From Bacteroidota bacterium (lineage in GTDB: Bacteria > Bacteroidota > Bacteroidia > NORP154): DNA of 64,000 nt. Positions 1-8,415 of the stretch are shown here, piece after piece. Each line of letters begins with the position of its first letter. Position 1 is the stretch's first letter. Location: the NCBI GenBank assembly GCA_022572355.1, contig JACZWC010000004.1:1-64000 (forward strand). Direction: 5' to 3'. The position numbers and the translations under genes are program-made. The notes below the pieces were generated by a model. The model saw only the letters and a program-made list of their open reading frames with translations. It did no database searches and had not been told where the DNA came from.

Positions 1-685
1 CCGTTCCTAAATGACCTCTTGCCTTTTCTGCACTTCCTGGGTTTTCATGGATCAGGCATAAAAAGCTGACGTTATGGCGATTGATCATGTTATTCATCAT
101 GTCAATGAGCTTTAGCGAATCTTTGGTATCGTTGAAATTGTAGATGCAATCTGTGATCACGTCCAGGACAATCATTATATGGGTGTCAAACTTTTGCCTT
201 ACATACTCCAGGTATTCATTTAGCAGATCAAACCTGTCTTCTCTTTTAAATTCTAGCAAGGAAATGTAATCAAAGTTCTCAGGTTCATCCTCTATTTCAT
301 AACCGGCCTTTAGCTGTATCTGCTGCAGGGAATAGGGTAGCTGGTCTGACAAGTTTCTTTCCGTATCTACATAGCAAATGGAATAAGAGGTAAAAGGATC
401 TGCTTTAAAACCCAGCAGGTCGTTTTCGTATGCCGGCTTTTTTAATAGGGCAGAACAGATGCTTTCAGCCAATCGGCTCTTGTGTACCCCTGCCTTGCCC
501 TGGATCACATTTATTGTTCTCGGATAAAAAACAGCATTGCTGTTTTGCCTCAGAATAGGATTGCTGAATGTAATCGTCCTACTCTTATTGATCATTATTT
601 CCTCACGGATTTCAAGCAAACGCTTAAGGTTGTTCTTCTCTTTCCCGTTTTTCCTATTGGTTATTGGTGCTGGTACATCTAACAT
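1..685 (-). CDS. RepA/RecA-like AAA ATPase of an integrative element (partial, runs off left edge)
   Basis: The minus strand is open from an ATG at 685 to the window edge, about 228 residues. A Walker A-like motif (GKAGVHKS, residues 63-70) has His in place of the last Gly. A hydrophobic Walker B strand (HIMIVLDV) and a later CLIHENPGS segment follow, as in RecA/DnaB-fold ATPases of the AAA_25/RepA type carried by Bacteroidota mobilisable elements. These are thought to act in element replication or maintenance. The gene is the last visible member of a minus-strand run with the HTH gene at 1138-1425 and the unknown gene at 733-1119, 47 bp upstream. Family call is fairly sure; exact role is inference. 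Confidence 0.75.
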   Translation of the reverse strand, partial: MLDVPAPITNRKNGKEKNNLKRLLEIREEIMINKSRTITFSNPILRQNSNAVFYPRTINVIQGKAGVHKSRLAESICSALLKKPAYENDLLGFKADPFTSYSICYVDTERNLSDQLPYSLQQIQLKAGYEIEDEPENFDYISLLEFKREDRFDLLNEYLEYVRQKFDTHIMIVLDVITDCIYNFNDTKDSLKLIDMMNNMINRHNVSFLCLIHENPGSAEKARGHLGT

Positions 686-732
686 AATTGCATATTTTGG
701 ATTAGTGATTGATGATTGTATTCTCCTTGCCT

Positions 733-1119
733 TTAATCTTCGGCTGGTAAGAGCGCATAATATGTTTTGAAATTGGTTCCTCGTTTTTTAATGGTTATTT
801 GGTAATTCTCTGGCTCTCTCCCCTGTATTTCCGTTTCGCTTTCAATACAGTGATCTATTGCTGACAAGACAACTTTGAAATTGAGGGTTTCTAAGCGGTG
901 CATGATCTCGCTGAAAAAGTCATGACGCTGCTGATCTCTTGTTAGGGAATCATAGAACTTGGTTAATTGGTTTTGATCGGTGTTCTTGCTATTAAATAGC
1001 TTTTCGTAATACACTTTATTTTGTTTCAGTTTTTCTTCATCCTTTTCCAGAAGGTAAAGAATGTCTGTTATTAGTTCTCCCCACGGAAGATTGTTCAAGT
1101 GTAATTCTGGTGCAATCAT
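733..1119 (-). CDS. Hypothetical element protein (128 aa)
   Basis: A 128-residue, charged, largely helical protein with no domain that I recognise. It lies between the excisionase-like HTH gene (18 bp upstream) and the RepA-like ATPase (47 bp downstream), all on the minus strand, so the three are probably cotranscribed. The middle (NQLTKFYDSLTRDQQRHDFF) looks amphipathic; no signal peptide, membrane segment or Cys cluster is seen. Its position suggests an accessory to element maintenance or excision, but that rests on context only. Confidence 0.6.
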   Translation of the reverse strand: MIAPELHLNNLPWGELITDILYLLEKDEEKLKQNKVYYEKLFNSKNTDQNQLTKFYDSLTRDQQRHDFFSEIMHRLETLNFKVVLSAIDHCIESETEIQGREPENYQITIKKRGTNFKTYYALLPAED

Positions 1120-1137
1120 TATTTGTATGTTAATTGG

Positions 1138-1425
1138 TTAATAAGCTGTGTTTTCCTCTGCTTCTGTTATGAAGCGGTCTATTTCAGAGCGGGCAATCAG
1201 CCAAGTACCACCATTACCATCCTGACGGGCTTTTATCTTGCCATTATTGCAGTATAGAATAACAGTGGTGTACTTCATGCCTGTTACTGCCTCAAATTCT
1301 CTTGGTGTATAGAGTTCTTTGAGGTTGTTTTCTGTAACAGTCTTTTTTATTTCCGTTACGATCTTTTGGTAAAAACCATGTAGATCATTTACCGTTGCTA
1401 ATTGATTGAGTTCTTCTTTTGTCAT
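1138..1425 (-). CDS. Helix-turn-helix excisionase-like DNA-binding protein
   Basis: A 95-residue protein whose second half (about residues 38-90) matches the HTH_17/excisionase pattern: LYTPREFEAVTG, then MKYTTVILYCNNGKI, then a Gly-rich turn and WLIARSEIDRF. Such proteins act as recombination directionality factors or regulators of integrative elements. It heads the run of minus-strand genes ending in the RepA-like ATPase, the usual order in Bacteroidota islands. The 260 bp upstream (1426-1685) hold no gene; a GC-rich patch with short inverted repeats lies at about 1450-1495. A similar HTH gene lies in the second island at 54312-54581. Confidence 0.75.
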   Translation of the reverse strand: MTKEELNQLATVNDLHGFYQKIVTEIKKTVTENNLKELYTPREFEAVTGMKYTTVILYCNNGKIKARQDGNGGTWLIARSEIDRFITEAEENTAY

Positions 1426-1685
1426 TTGCTTAAAAGTTTTTGTTTGACTTGCGCCACCGCTATAGCTTTAGCGCACGCGGTCGGCTTTCGCTCAGCCAAA
1501 TGGTTTTGACGGCAAATGAATATGTTGAAAACAGTAATTGCAATCGCATTACCCTCTGGGAGGGTTGGGAGGGTAAAAAAGAGATAGACTGTTTGACCTA
1601 TAAGTTCTTATAAATCAAACGATTACAAAAAGTCGGGATTGATAAAAAAATTTATCTTTTTTTGAAAATAATTACTGAAGGGGCA

Positions 1686-2498
1686 TCAGTTTCGGGAATT
1701 TTTTAACAGATCGTCAATTTCTTCCTTTATTTTACGGGCACTTTCTGCGGACATGGAGTTTGAATTGCGGCTTAATTCTTTAGCCAGGTTTGCAGGAGTT
1801 GTGCCTTTTTCAAATTCAATTCCTGCCAACACTCTTTCCGCTAATTTTGAATAGGAGCATAGATATTCCAACTCGCCTCTTTCCTTAAACTCTAGCATAT
1901 AGCCTCCAAAATGAGAAGTTTTGCCTTTCCATTTAAAAATCGGAGCAGGGATCTCCGTGAGGAGTTTTTCAGACATCTTAGCCGATGCAAATTCTTTTTC
2001 TTCTATTGTAATTGCATTTTCTATATCTGATATTGCTATTTCAATGGTTTCAAGGGTTATTTCAAACATTGTCTGGAGTTTTGAGAACTCACGGTAATTC
2101 TTCCTTACCCTATTGATTATTGAAAGTTCACCAAAGATGGTGTGTTCTCTCTCAAACACTTTTGTTGATCCGATAGCTCCCGATAGCGATCGGGACGGAT
2201 CATCTGTCGCTGAACCTTTAATTACAGTTTCATACCATTGCTCTGCACATTGCTTGCAGCCATTAAATCTGAAAAGTGTTCTATACAAGTAGTTTAACCT
2301 GCAGTCTCTTTCTTTTGTGTTTAACAGGTTCTTGTTTAACTCATCAATAAATTGCTTATAGGTATCATTGACCAACTTAGTATATGGAGCTATATTTTTA
2401 TGGCCATTGCAATATAATTTCCCCAACCTAATCTCAATCCTGGGAGGAATCAAATCGTTGAGCAGCCTACCGGTGTTTACTGTGTCTAAATGATACAT
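1686..2498 (-). CDS. Hypothetical element protein with an in-frame palindromic insert (270 aa)
   Basis: A 270-residue protein of the integrative element. I do not recognise the N-terminal half. The C-terminal third (FKWKGKTSHFGGYMLEFKE onward) weakly recalls C-terminal domains of RteC-like and other Bacteroidota mobile-element proteins, a resemblance only. Residues about 100-111 (DDPSRSLSGAIG) are encoded by a 35-bp palindromic repeat at 2167-2201 that also occurs in the sigma factor gene at 30237. CNGH near residue 30 and CKQC near residue 83 could form a metal site. The gene stands alone on the minus strand between the HTH gene and the nuclease-like cargo gene. Confidence 0.6.
   Translation of the reverse strand: MYHLDTVNTGRLLNDLIPPRIEIRLGKLYCNGHKNIAPYTKLVNDTYKQFIDELNKNLLNTKERDCRLNYLYRTLFRFNGCKQCAEQWYETVIKGSATDDPSRSLSGAIGSTKVFEREHTIFGELSIINRVRKNYREFSKLQTMFEITLETIEIAISDIENAITIEEKEFASAKMSEKLLTEIPAPIFKWKGKTSHFGGYMLEFKERGELEYLCSYSKLAERVLAGIEFEKGTTPANLAKELSRNSNSMSAESARKIKEEIDDLLKNSRN
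2167..2201. repeat. 35-bp palindromic element, copy A, inside a CDS
   Basis: Outer arms GATCCG and CGGATC enclose an inner hairpin CCCGAT-AGCG-ATCGGG. Copy B at 30237-30271 matches at 33 of 35 positions (differences at positions 11 and 22). Both copies lie in reading frames of unrelated proteins and are read in different frames. Confidence 0.85.
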
Positions 2499-2844
2499 CG
2501 ATGCAGGGCAATGAATTTATAAGTGCGTAAAATCCATTTAAGCAACTAAAAAACTAATCCTCTATTCATGCTGACTATACGGCTGTGCTGATGGTAGCTG
2601 GTATCAAACAATGGCCCAAGCAGGGCGGCCAATTATACGAATAATTTTAATTCTAAAACCCCGTATAAAGACCTATTTTAAAATAGGATATTTGAGCCCT
2701 ATTTTAAACATAATAAGGGTATGGAAGGTTGTTATTTAGCCGCTCTAGTTGAGCATAATTATTGTTGTATGCAGTTTGTTTTTTATTTAATCCCATATGT
2801 TCGGTTTGTATCATGAACAAAGTTCTTTGTAATTCCAAATTCCT
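2499..2844. other. Intergenic region with palindromes inside the element
   Basis: 346 bp without a convincing gene. It holds a perfect 16-bp palindrome, CCTATTTTAAAATAGG, at 2672-2687, followed at about 2697-2721 by an imperfect inverted repeat (CCCTATT ... AATAAGGG). These AT-rich dyads lie upstream of the 270-aa gene and downstream of the 553-aa gene. They may be operator sites or transcription ends; the sequence alone does not decide. Confidence 0.4.
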
Positions 2845-4506
2845 CTATATGCTATATTCTTTTAGATATATTCTATGCTTAAACAATGTTTGTTCATCAT
2901 AATCCAAAAATGGAAACTCTATTGTTACATCATTAAATACTAATCGTTCTATTTCCCATTTAGGTTTTGTCTCATCAACAATTTCCTTGATTAAATCCCA
3001 ACTGTGCTTCACTATATCATGGAATAATGAATCTGGTTGTCTTTTTATCAATAAATATAGGAGGGCAATATTCAGCGGTGCAATATCATGTAGCAATGAC
3101 CAAATATCGTCTGTTCCAAAACTTGACCAACCCAATAAAACCTTCCGTGTGACTACATTCGTAACTGTCTTTCCTAAGGCTCTACTGATGATCCTATCTT
3201 TTACATCTTGAGGTAAGCTATCAAATTTATTTAATTGATCAACGCCCACCTTCATTTGTGATTCAACATTACGAACTAACCTGGATCCTTGCGGTGGTAT
3301 TGCAGCTTTGGCTTGTATTTGTATAGCAACGTTTTCCTTTTCGTTGTAAACCAACATATCAATTTCACCTTGTCCCCAATTTACATTTAGTTGTGATTCT
3401 ACAGAAACCTTGTTAAATATTTTTTGTACAACACTCAGCAGGTGTGGTTCAAGAGCCGGTGATAAAATAGTGTCAAATTCAGTTCTTCGAATTTTGTTTA
3501 GTGCAAATGGTATATTTCTTGACGACACCATCATTTGCACAACTTTGGGGTGAAACAATAACCCTTCTTGCATTCTTAGAAATGGTGGGAAAAATCCATC
3601 TCCAGCAGTTGAAACGTTAGTTGATAAATCTAAACAATATATTTCCATCAAAGAATTATATTGGGATTGGGTCAGTCCGGTGTTACTTAACACTAACCCT
3701 CCAAGAAATGATTCCGACAGATAAGGCACTTGCCATTCAAAAAATTCATCCATTAACTTCTGGTTGGAAGGTGTTAATTGCTTGGTAATTGCGGCAGCCA
3801 TCTCCAAATGAAATTGAGCTATTGCCATCCAACATGCCCTGAAAAGATGAAACTGTTCCAAATTCACACCTAAAATAGTGTCTAGAGCTTCAGATGGTAT
3901 GATTGGTAATTCAAGTGTAAGGTTTAAATATTGGCGTGTATTTTCATTTACAAATCCGACTAAACCTCCCATGTCAATAGTAGGTAGAGTAGCAACTTGC
4001 CTGTCAAAGTATGATTTATCCTCAATAGGTTTATCGATTAAAAATGGTAAGCTAAGCTCATTCAGCACTCTATCTCGAGTTTCACTTTCTCGAAAATTAT
4101 CATTAACAAACGTCAAATAAAACACCTTATCAACTTTTGTTACATTGTAGTATCCATTTCTTACTTCAGGCATTAATTCACACAAATGAGAATAGGTAGT
4201 AAGGAATTTCGCTTCTTCAAACCTGTCCACTGTTATTGGAGATAAAGCGTTTACCGTGCTAACCCCTATTGGCTCAAAAGGGCATCTTAATAAGAACGGT
4301 AATAAGTAAGATAACCTTGATGCTAAAGCAGCTCCAGCGCTAGGCCTGGTTTGTTTTTGTTTATGAAGCGGATGCCCAAAGAATAAGTTATCAATTCCCC
4401 CATAAAAACTGGTTATTACCGTCCGAATTGGCAGGTTTAGCAATTCGAGTTTTAATACTTCCTTATCAATCTTCTTTTCAAATTCATATAAATCTTGCTT
4501 ATTCAT
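2845..4506 (-). CDS. Cargo protein with a putative PD-(D/E)XK (Mrr/NERD-like) nuclease core (553 aa)
   Basis: Most of this 553-residue protein is not recognised. Residues about 360-402 look like a restriction-endonuclease-fold core: a helix containing Glu (PHLLSVVQKIFNK), then NWGQGEIDMLVY with Asp383, a turn, and the strand AIQIQAKA with Gln398-x-Lys400. The D...QxK arrangement is known from Mrr-like and some NERD-like nucleases. The roughly 350 residues before it are mixed helical and strand, with no transmembrane segment. It sits between the integrase and the element's maintenance genes, the usual place for cargo such as anti-phage defence genes. Nuclease activity and a defence role are inference. 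Confidence 0.55.
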   Translation of the reverse strand: MNKQDLYEFEKKIDKEVLKLELLNLPIRTVITSFYGGIDNLFFGHPLHKQKQTRPSAGAALASRLSYLLPFLLRCPFEPIGVSTVNALSPITVDRFEEAKFLTTYSHLCELMPEVRNGYYNVTKVDKVFYLTFVNDNFRESETRDRVLNELSLPFLIDKPIEDKSYFDRQVATLPTIDMGGLVGFVNENTRQYLNLTLELPIIPSEALDTILGVNLEQFHLFRACWMAIAQFHLEMAAAITKQLTPSNQKLMDEFFEWQVPYLSESFLGGLVLSNTGLTQSQYNSLMEIYCLDLSTNVSTAGDGFFPPFLRMQEGLLFHPKVVQMMVSSRNIPFALNKIRRTEFDTILSPALEPHLLSVVQKIFNKVSVESQLNVNWGQGEIDMLVYNEKENVAIQIQAKAAIPPQGSRLVRNVESQMKVGVDQLNKFDSLPQDVKDRIISRALGKTVTNVVTRKVLLGWSSFGTDDIWSLLHDIAPLNIALLYLLIKRQPDSLFHDIVKHSWDLIKEIVDETKPKWEIERLVFNDVTIEFPFLDYDEQTLFKHRIYLKEYSI

Positions 4507-4605
4507 CGCCGCGAATGTTTAATAAACAAATCCTTTGAAGTTTAAATATTTTGTGGGCACTCTTTTACAACTTGTAATATGCCAAATAAACCTGTTTCCT
4601 GGTTG

Positions 4606-5859
4606 CTAAGATACCTTTGTTAAATACCTCTTTTTTACTTCCGGTAGGTTATCCCATAAATCCATTTCATTATCTCTTTTGGCATCAACGATTTTAGCAT
4701 AAATCTGTGTTGTTTTAATATCTCTATGGCCTAACAGATCACTTACCGTTTCAAGGGACATACCAAGCGTAAGGCATGAGATAGCGAATGTATGTCTTGA
4801 ACAATGAAAAGTTATGTGTTTATATACTCCAGCTTCTTTCATAAGTAGCTTCATCCAGGCACTAACATCACTTTTTCCCCTTACAAAACCTTCATAAACT
4901 TTATCATCCATCCTATCCAAATTCAGAACTGATTGCAACCTTCCCCTTATAGGTATTCTAACTGTTTTTTGCTTTCCTTCTCTGCCCTTATTCATTTGGA
5001 TAACTATATAAGCATTCTGAATGTGCTTTTTTCTCAGCTTCCTTATATCACTTAATCTTAATCCTGAATAACAGCCAATCAAAAAGTGCTGTAGCAACTC
5101 CTGGTATTTTTTGCCAATATGATAGCTTTTACCTCTTTTGTCTTGCTTCCGTAAATCCAGCAATTCCCTGCTATCGTAAAACTCGTGTAAACTATTTAAT
5201 TCTTCCAGGGATAGATGCTCCTTATCAACTTCTTCTTTCTCAAACGAAAAGTTTTTGAATGGATAAGAATTAATGACACCTTCATCAAAAGCGTGTTTAA
5301 CAAATATCCTCATCGTTCTCAAAGTAAGGTGAACGGTGTTTTGTTTATTATTCAATTCTTCTATTAAATAATTGCTAAATCGCTGCAACCAGGCCGTATC
5401 AACTTCATATAACTTTAGGCCAGGATGGTATTTTTCTATCTTGTTTAACATATATTCATATCCGCTTTTTGTATCTTTTTTCAGCCGGTTTCTTTGGCTT
5501 GCGATTACCTCTTTAGCATAGGCATCAAAACTGCCGTTGGTATCCGCTCCTTTATATTCTTTTAGTACATTGTCAAACGTTATTGGCTTATTTCTTCTTT
5601 GGAGTTCCAGGATAATATCATCAACCCTGTTTTCCTCGGTATTAAGAAACCTGTTCAATTTTTGCGGATTCGGCGCACCTTTTGTATTTTTGACCCTCTT
5701 TTTCTTGAAATCAAAGTATTTAGGATCAATGCATTTACTTAAGGATATAAACTTAGATTTGCGATTTATCGTTAAACGAAGATACAATGTTGCAGTACCG
5801 TCTTTTTTTGGTTGGTACTTATCGCAATGGATGTGGTAAGAAACTTTTTGTTGATTCAT
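4606..5859 (-). CDS. Tyrosine recombinase / site-specific integrase
   Basis: A 417-residue Bacteroidota-type tyrosine recombinase. It has an arm-binding-like N-terminal domain (about 1-100), a SAM-like core-binding domain (about 105-210) and a catalytic domain (about 220-410). Catalytic signatures are visible: Arg in CYSGLRLSDIRKL, His and Arg in ITFHCSRHTF, His in LLGHRDIKTT and the nucleophile Tyr in QIYAKI. It catalyses integration and excision of the element. The start codon is about 150 bp from the tRNA-Leu 3' fragment at 6008-6063, and an 11-bp tandem repeat (5881-5901) lies just upstream. That is the expected layout for an integrase beside its att site. Confidence 0.95.
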   Translation of the reverse strand: MNQQKVSYHIHCDKYQPKKDGTATLYLRLTINRKSKFISLSKCIDPKYFDFKKKRVKNTKGAPNPQKLNRFLNTEENRVDDIILELQRRNKPITFDNVLKEYKGADTNGSFDAYAKEVIASQRNRLKKDTKSGYEYMLNKIEKYHPGLKLYEVDTAWLQRFSNYLIEELNNKQNTVHLTLRTMRIFVKHAFDEGVINSYPFKNFSFEKEEVDKEHLSLEELNSLHEFYDSRELLDLRKQDKRGKSYHIGKKYQELLQHFLIGCYSGLRLSDIRKLRKKHIQNAYIVIQMNKGREGKQKTVRIPIRGRLQSVLNLDRMDDKVYEGFVRGKSDVSAWMKLLMKEAGVYKHITFHCSRHTFAISCLTLGMSLETVSDLLGHRDIKTTQIYAKIVDAKRDNEMDLWDNLPEVKKRYLTKVS

Positions 5860-5880
5860 AAATATTAAGATTTAAGTTTT

Positions 5881-5901
5881 ACTAACACAATACTAACACA
5901 A
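5881..5901. repeat. 11-bp tandem direct repeat upstream of the integrase (possible arm-type sites)
   Basis: ACTAACACAA occurs at 5881-5890 and again at 5892-5901, one helical turn apart, between the integrase start and the att core. The placement suits arm-type integrase binding sites. A repeat with the same 11-bp period (AGGTAAAACAT twice) lies at 53795-53816 beside the other tRNA-Leu gene. Confidence 0.55.
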
Positions 5902-6007
5902 ATGATGAATTTCTTGCATAAATATCATTCAAAACGCTTACAAAATATGTTAAGAAACTCAGATGTATGAGTAAATATTATTGGGTGGCTAATCATGTGG
6001 TAAATAT

Positions 6008-6063
6008 ACTAGATTTAGGATCTAGTGCTTAACCGCATGGGGGTTCGAGTCCCTTCACCCGCA
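6008..6063 (+). pseudogene. tRNA-Leu(UAG) 3' fragment forming the att junction of the element
   Basis: From 6008 the sequence reads as the 3' part of a tRNA-Leu: anticodon stem-loop CTAGA-TTTAGGA-TCTAG (anticodon TAG), a long variable arm (TGC...GCA), a T arm (GGGGG-TTCGAGT-CCCTT) and acceptor strand CACCCGC plus A. The 5' side (about 5982-6007) does not complete the fold: the would-be acceptor strand TTGGGTG mismatches at the first pair, gives a T-G second pair, and the D stem pairs poorly. The simplest reading is that the element replaced the 5' half on insertion, leaving the chromosomal 3' part here and an intact tRNA at the far end, outside the window. A functional but divergent tRNA covering 5982-6063 is less likely. 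Confidence 0.7.
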
Positions 6064-6200
6064 CGAAAGATTTTAGATTTAGGATTTATGATCGCAGATT
6101 TAAATAGTTTATAGAACGCGCGAGGGCGGGGTTCCCTGTCCGCCGAAGCTCCATGAGCGAAGGCGGAGAGTCCCTTCACCCGCACGAATGATTTTAGATT
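6047..6200 (+). repeat. 33-bp direct repeat of the tRNA-Leu 3' end and its flank
   Basis: Bases 6047-6079 and 6168-6200 are identical except for one base. Each starts inside the T arm (GAGTCCCTTCACCCGCACGA) and runs into the downstream flank. The 88 bp between hold a GC-rich imperfect hairpin (TCCGCC at 6139-6144, GGCGGA at 6162-6167). The second copy looks like a leftover att end from an earlier integration, excision or tandem insertion. The repeats end about 37 bp before the trigger factor start. Confidence 0.75.
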
Positions 6201-6237
6201 AATGACTTTATATCAGCTCAATCTTATCAGATAACAC

Positions 6238-7668
6238 ATGGATATTACAAGAACAAATATTGATTCCCTCACAGCTGAGTTAAACATCAAACTCGGAAAA
6301 GAGGATTACCAACAAAAAGTTGATTCTGTTTTATCAGATTATCAGCGAAAAGCCAAAATGAATGGTTTCAGGCCAGGCAAAGTCCCTATGGGAATGATCC
6401 GAAAAATGTACGGCAAGTCTGTCTTGGTTGATGAGATTAACAATCTAATCTCGAAATCTATTTATGAGTATCTCCAGGAAAATAAGATTGATATCCTTGG
6501 AAACCCCCTTCCAAAAAAAGAAGAGGAATCTAAAATTGACTGGGATAAGCAAAAGGATTTTGAATTTACCTACGAAATGGGTCTTTCGCCGGAAGTTCGC
6601 GTGAAGATGAAGGATGAGAAGATCACTAAATACAATGTCTTGCAGGATGACAGCCTGGTAAACAAATATGTAGATTACCTAAGAAAACGCTATGGTAAAT
6701 ATGTGGACGCAGAAAAGAGCGAAGCAGAAGATCTGGTTTATGGAGACTTTGTAGAGCTCAACAGCGATGACTCTGTAAAGGAAGGCGGTATTTTTAAGGA
6801 AAACTCCCCTGTTTCTCCAACAGCAATAAAAAGCGATGAGGTTCAACAGTTGTTTTTAAATAAATCCGTTGGGGATTCTTTTAACGTGAATCCAAAAGAC
6901 ATAGAAGACAGTGAAACAGCCTTAACCACCATGCTGGGCTTGAAAAAAGGGAAATTAGAAGACATTGGTGATAAGTTCAAATTTACTGTTACGAGAATTT
7001 CAAGAATCGAGCTTGCAGAGCTGAACCAAGAACTTTACGATATGGTGTATGGACCAGGCGTAATCAAAGAGGACAAAGAATTTATTGATAAAACTGCTGC
7101 CGAAGCTTTGGCCATGGTTCAGAATGAGAGTGACAGAAAGTTCAGCAATGATGTCGTTGAAAGGGCACTCAGCAAAACAAAAATTAATTTGCCGGATGAA
7201 TTTTTAAAAAAGTGGTTGGTACACAGCAACGAAAAGCCCATTACTCCGGAGCAAGTTGAGGAGGAATATGAATCTTTTTCAAAGGGTATGAAATGGCAAC
7301 TTATTAAAGGAAGCCTGATCGAGGAACACAATGTTGAAGTTTCTGAAGAAGAAACTCTCAATGAAGCCAGAAGTTTCATTCAAGCTCAATATGCACAGTA
7401 TGGACAGGCCAAAATGGATCCGAAAGAAATTGATGATATTGCTAAAAAAATCATTGACTCTAAAGAGGAAAGGAGAAAGATCAATGACAATCTGTTCGAT
7501 ACCAAAATAATAAAATTACTGCGCGATAGCGTGAAGACCAACGACGTTGAGATTAGCTACGAGGAGTTTGTAAAAATCGCCAATGAAGATGCAGGCGCAG
7601 CCAAGGATAAATCCAGTGAATCTGCCTTTTCGCGGTTTTTTAAATCTGGTTTTATGAAAAAGAAATAA
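6238..7668 (+). CDS. tig: Trigger factor, ribosome-associated chaperone
   Basis: A 476-residue trigger factor. The N-terminal ribosome-binding domain (about 1-115) carries the signature loop GFRPGKVPMGMI. The middle region is a weakly conserved FKBP-like domain (about 150-250). The C-terminal half is helical and charged, forming the chaperone arms. It holds nascent chains at the ribosome exit tunnel. It is slightly longer than the usual 430-450 residues. The gene heads a tig-clpP-clpX cluster, a widely conserved order linking folding and degradation. The start ATG lies just beyond the second tRNA-tail repeat, so the element inserted close to the promoter of this operon. Confidence 0.95.
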   Translation: MDITRTNIDSLTAELNIKLGKEDYQQKVDSVLSDYQRKAKMNGFRPGKVPMGMIRKMYGKSVLVDEINNLISKSIYEYLQENKIDILGNPLPKKEEESKIDWDKQKDFEFTYEMGLSPEVRVKMKDEKITKYNVLQDDSLVNKYVDYLRKRYGKYVDAEKSEAEDLVYGDFVELNSDDSVKEGGIFKENSPVSPTAIKSDEVQQLFLNKSVGDSFNVNPKDIEDSETALTTMLGLKKGKLEDIGDKFKFTVTRISRIELAELNQELYDMVYGPGVIKEDKEFIDKTAAEALAMVQNESDRKFSNDVVERALSKTKINLPDEFLKKWLVHSNEKPITPEQVEEEYESFSKGMKWQLIKGSLIEEHNVEVSEEETLNEARSFIQAQYAQYGQAKMDPKEIDDIAKKIIDSKEERRKINDNLFDTKIIKLLRDSVKTNDVEISYEEFVKIANEDAGAAKDKSSESAFSRFFKSGFMKKK

Positions 7669-7721
7669 ATTTACAGTCTAAAGCATCAAAGCTATTCCAT
7701 AAACACTTAAATATTTTAAAA

Positions 7722-8393
7722 ATGATCCACGACGATTTCAGAAAATATGTTGTAAAACACCAAGGTATGAGCGGAATTGCGTTCGACCAGTACACGAAGT
7801 TTTTCGATAACTACATCTCACCAACTATTATTGAGGAACGGCAGTTGAACGTCGCCACCATGGATGTGTTTTCCAGGCTGATGATGGACAGGATCATCTT
7901 TCTCGGTGTCCCTATTGATGACTATGTTGCGAATGTTATCCAGGCGCAATTGCTGTATCTCGAATCAGCAGATCCCAAACAAGACATACAGATCTACCTG
8001 AATACTCCGGGTGGTTCAATATATGCCGGACTGGGAATCTATGATACCATGCAATACATCAATCCGACCATTTCCACGATTTGCACAGGAATGGCTGCAT
8101 CAATGGGAGCTATACTACTCTGTGCGGGTGAAGCGGGACGAAGAACAGCATTGCCACATGCAAGGGTAATGATACACCAACCAATGGGAGGAACACAGGG
8201 GCAGGCTTCCGATATTGAAATAACACACAGGGAGATTCAAAAACTTAAAAAGGAACTCTATGAGATCATTGCGAAACACTCTAAGAAGGACTTTAAAACA
8301 ATAGAAAAGGACGGAGACCGAGACTATTGGATGACCGCTGAAGAAGCCAAAGAATACGGCATGATCGACGAAATTCTACAGCGCAAAAAGTAA
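7722..8393 (+). CDS. clpP: ATP-dependent Clp protease proteolytic subunit
   Basis: A 223-residue serine protease with the full triad: Ser127 in GMAASMGA, His152 in VMIHQPMGG and Asp201 in [12 protein letters not shown]. The N terminus is about 25 residues longer than in the E. coli enzyme, as is common in Bacteroidota. It forms the double heptameric barrel that degrades substrates delivered by ClpX. It lies 53 bp after tig and 22 bp before clpX on the same strand, so the three are probably one operon. Confidence 0.97.
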   Translation: MIHDDFRKYVVKHQGMSGIAFDQYTKFFDNYISPTIIEERQLNVATMDVFSRLMMDRIIFLGVPIDDYVANVIQAQLLYLESADPKQDIQIYLNTPGGSIYAGLGIYDTMQYINPTISTICTGMAASMGAILLCAGEAGRRTALPHARVMIHQPMGGTQGQASDIEITHREIQKLKKELYEIIAKHSKKDFKTIEKDGDRDYWMTAEEAKEYGMIDEILQRKK

Positions 8394-8415
8394 TCGCGAT
8401 TATCACAACACGCTT

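Noticed and set aside
5982-6063. A complete, functional tRNA-Leu
   Set aside because: The 5' acceptor strand and D stem do not pair properly, and the integrase lies on that side; a 3' fragment at an att junction explains it better.
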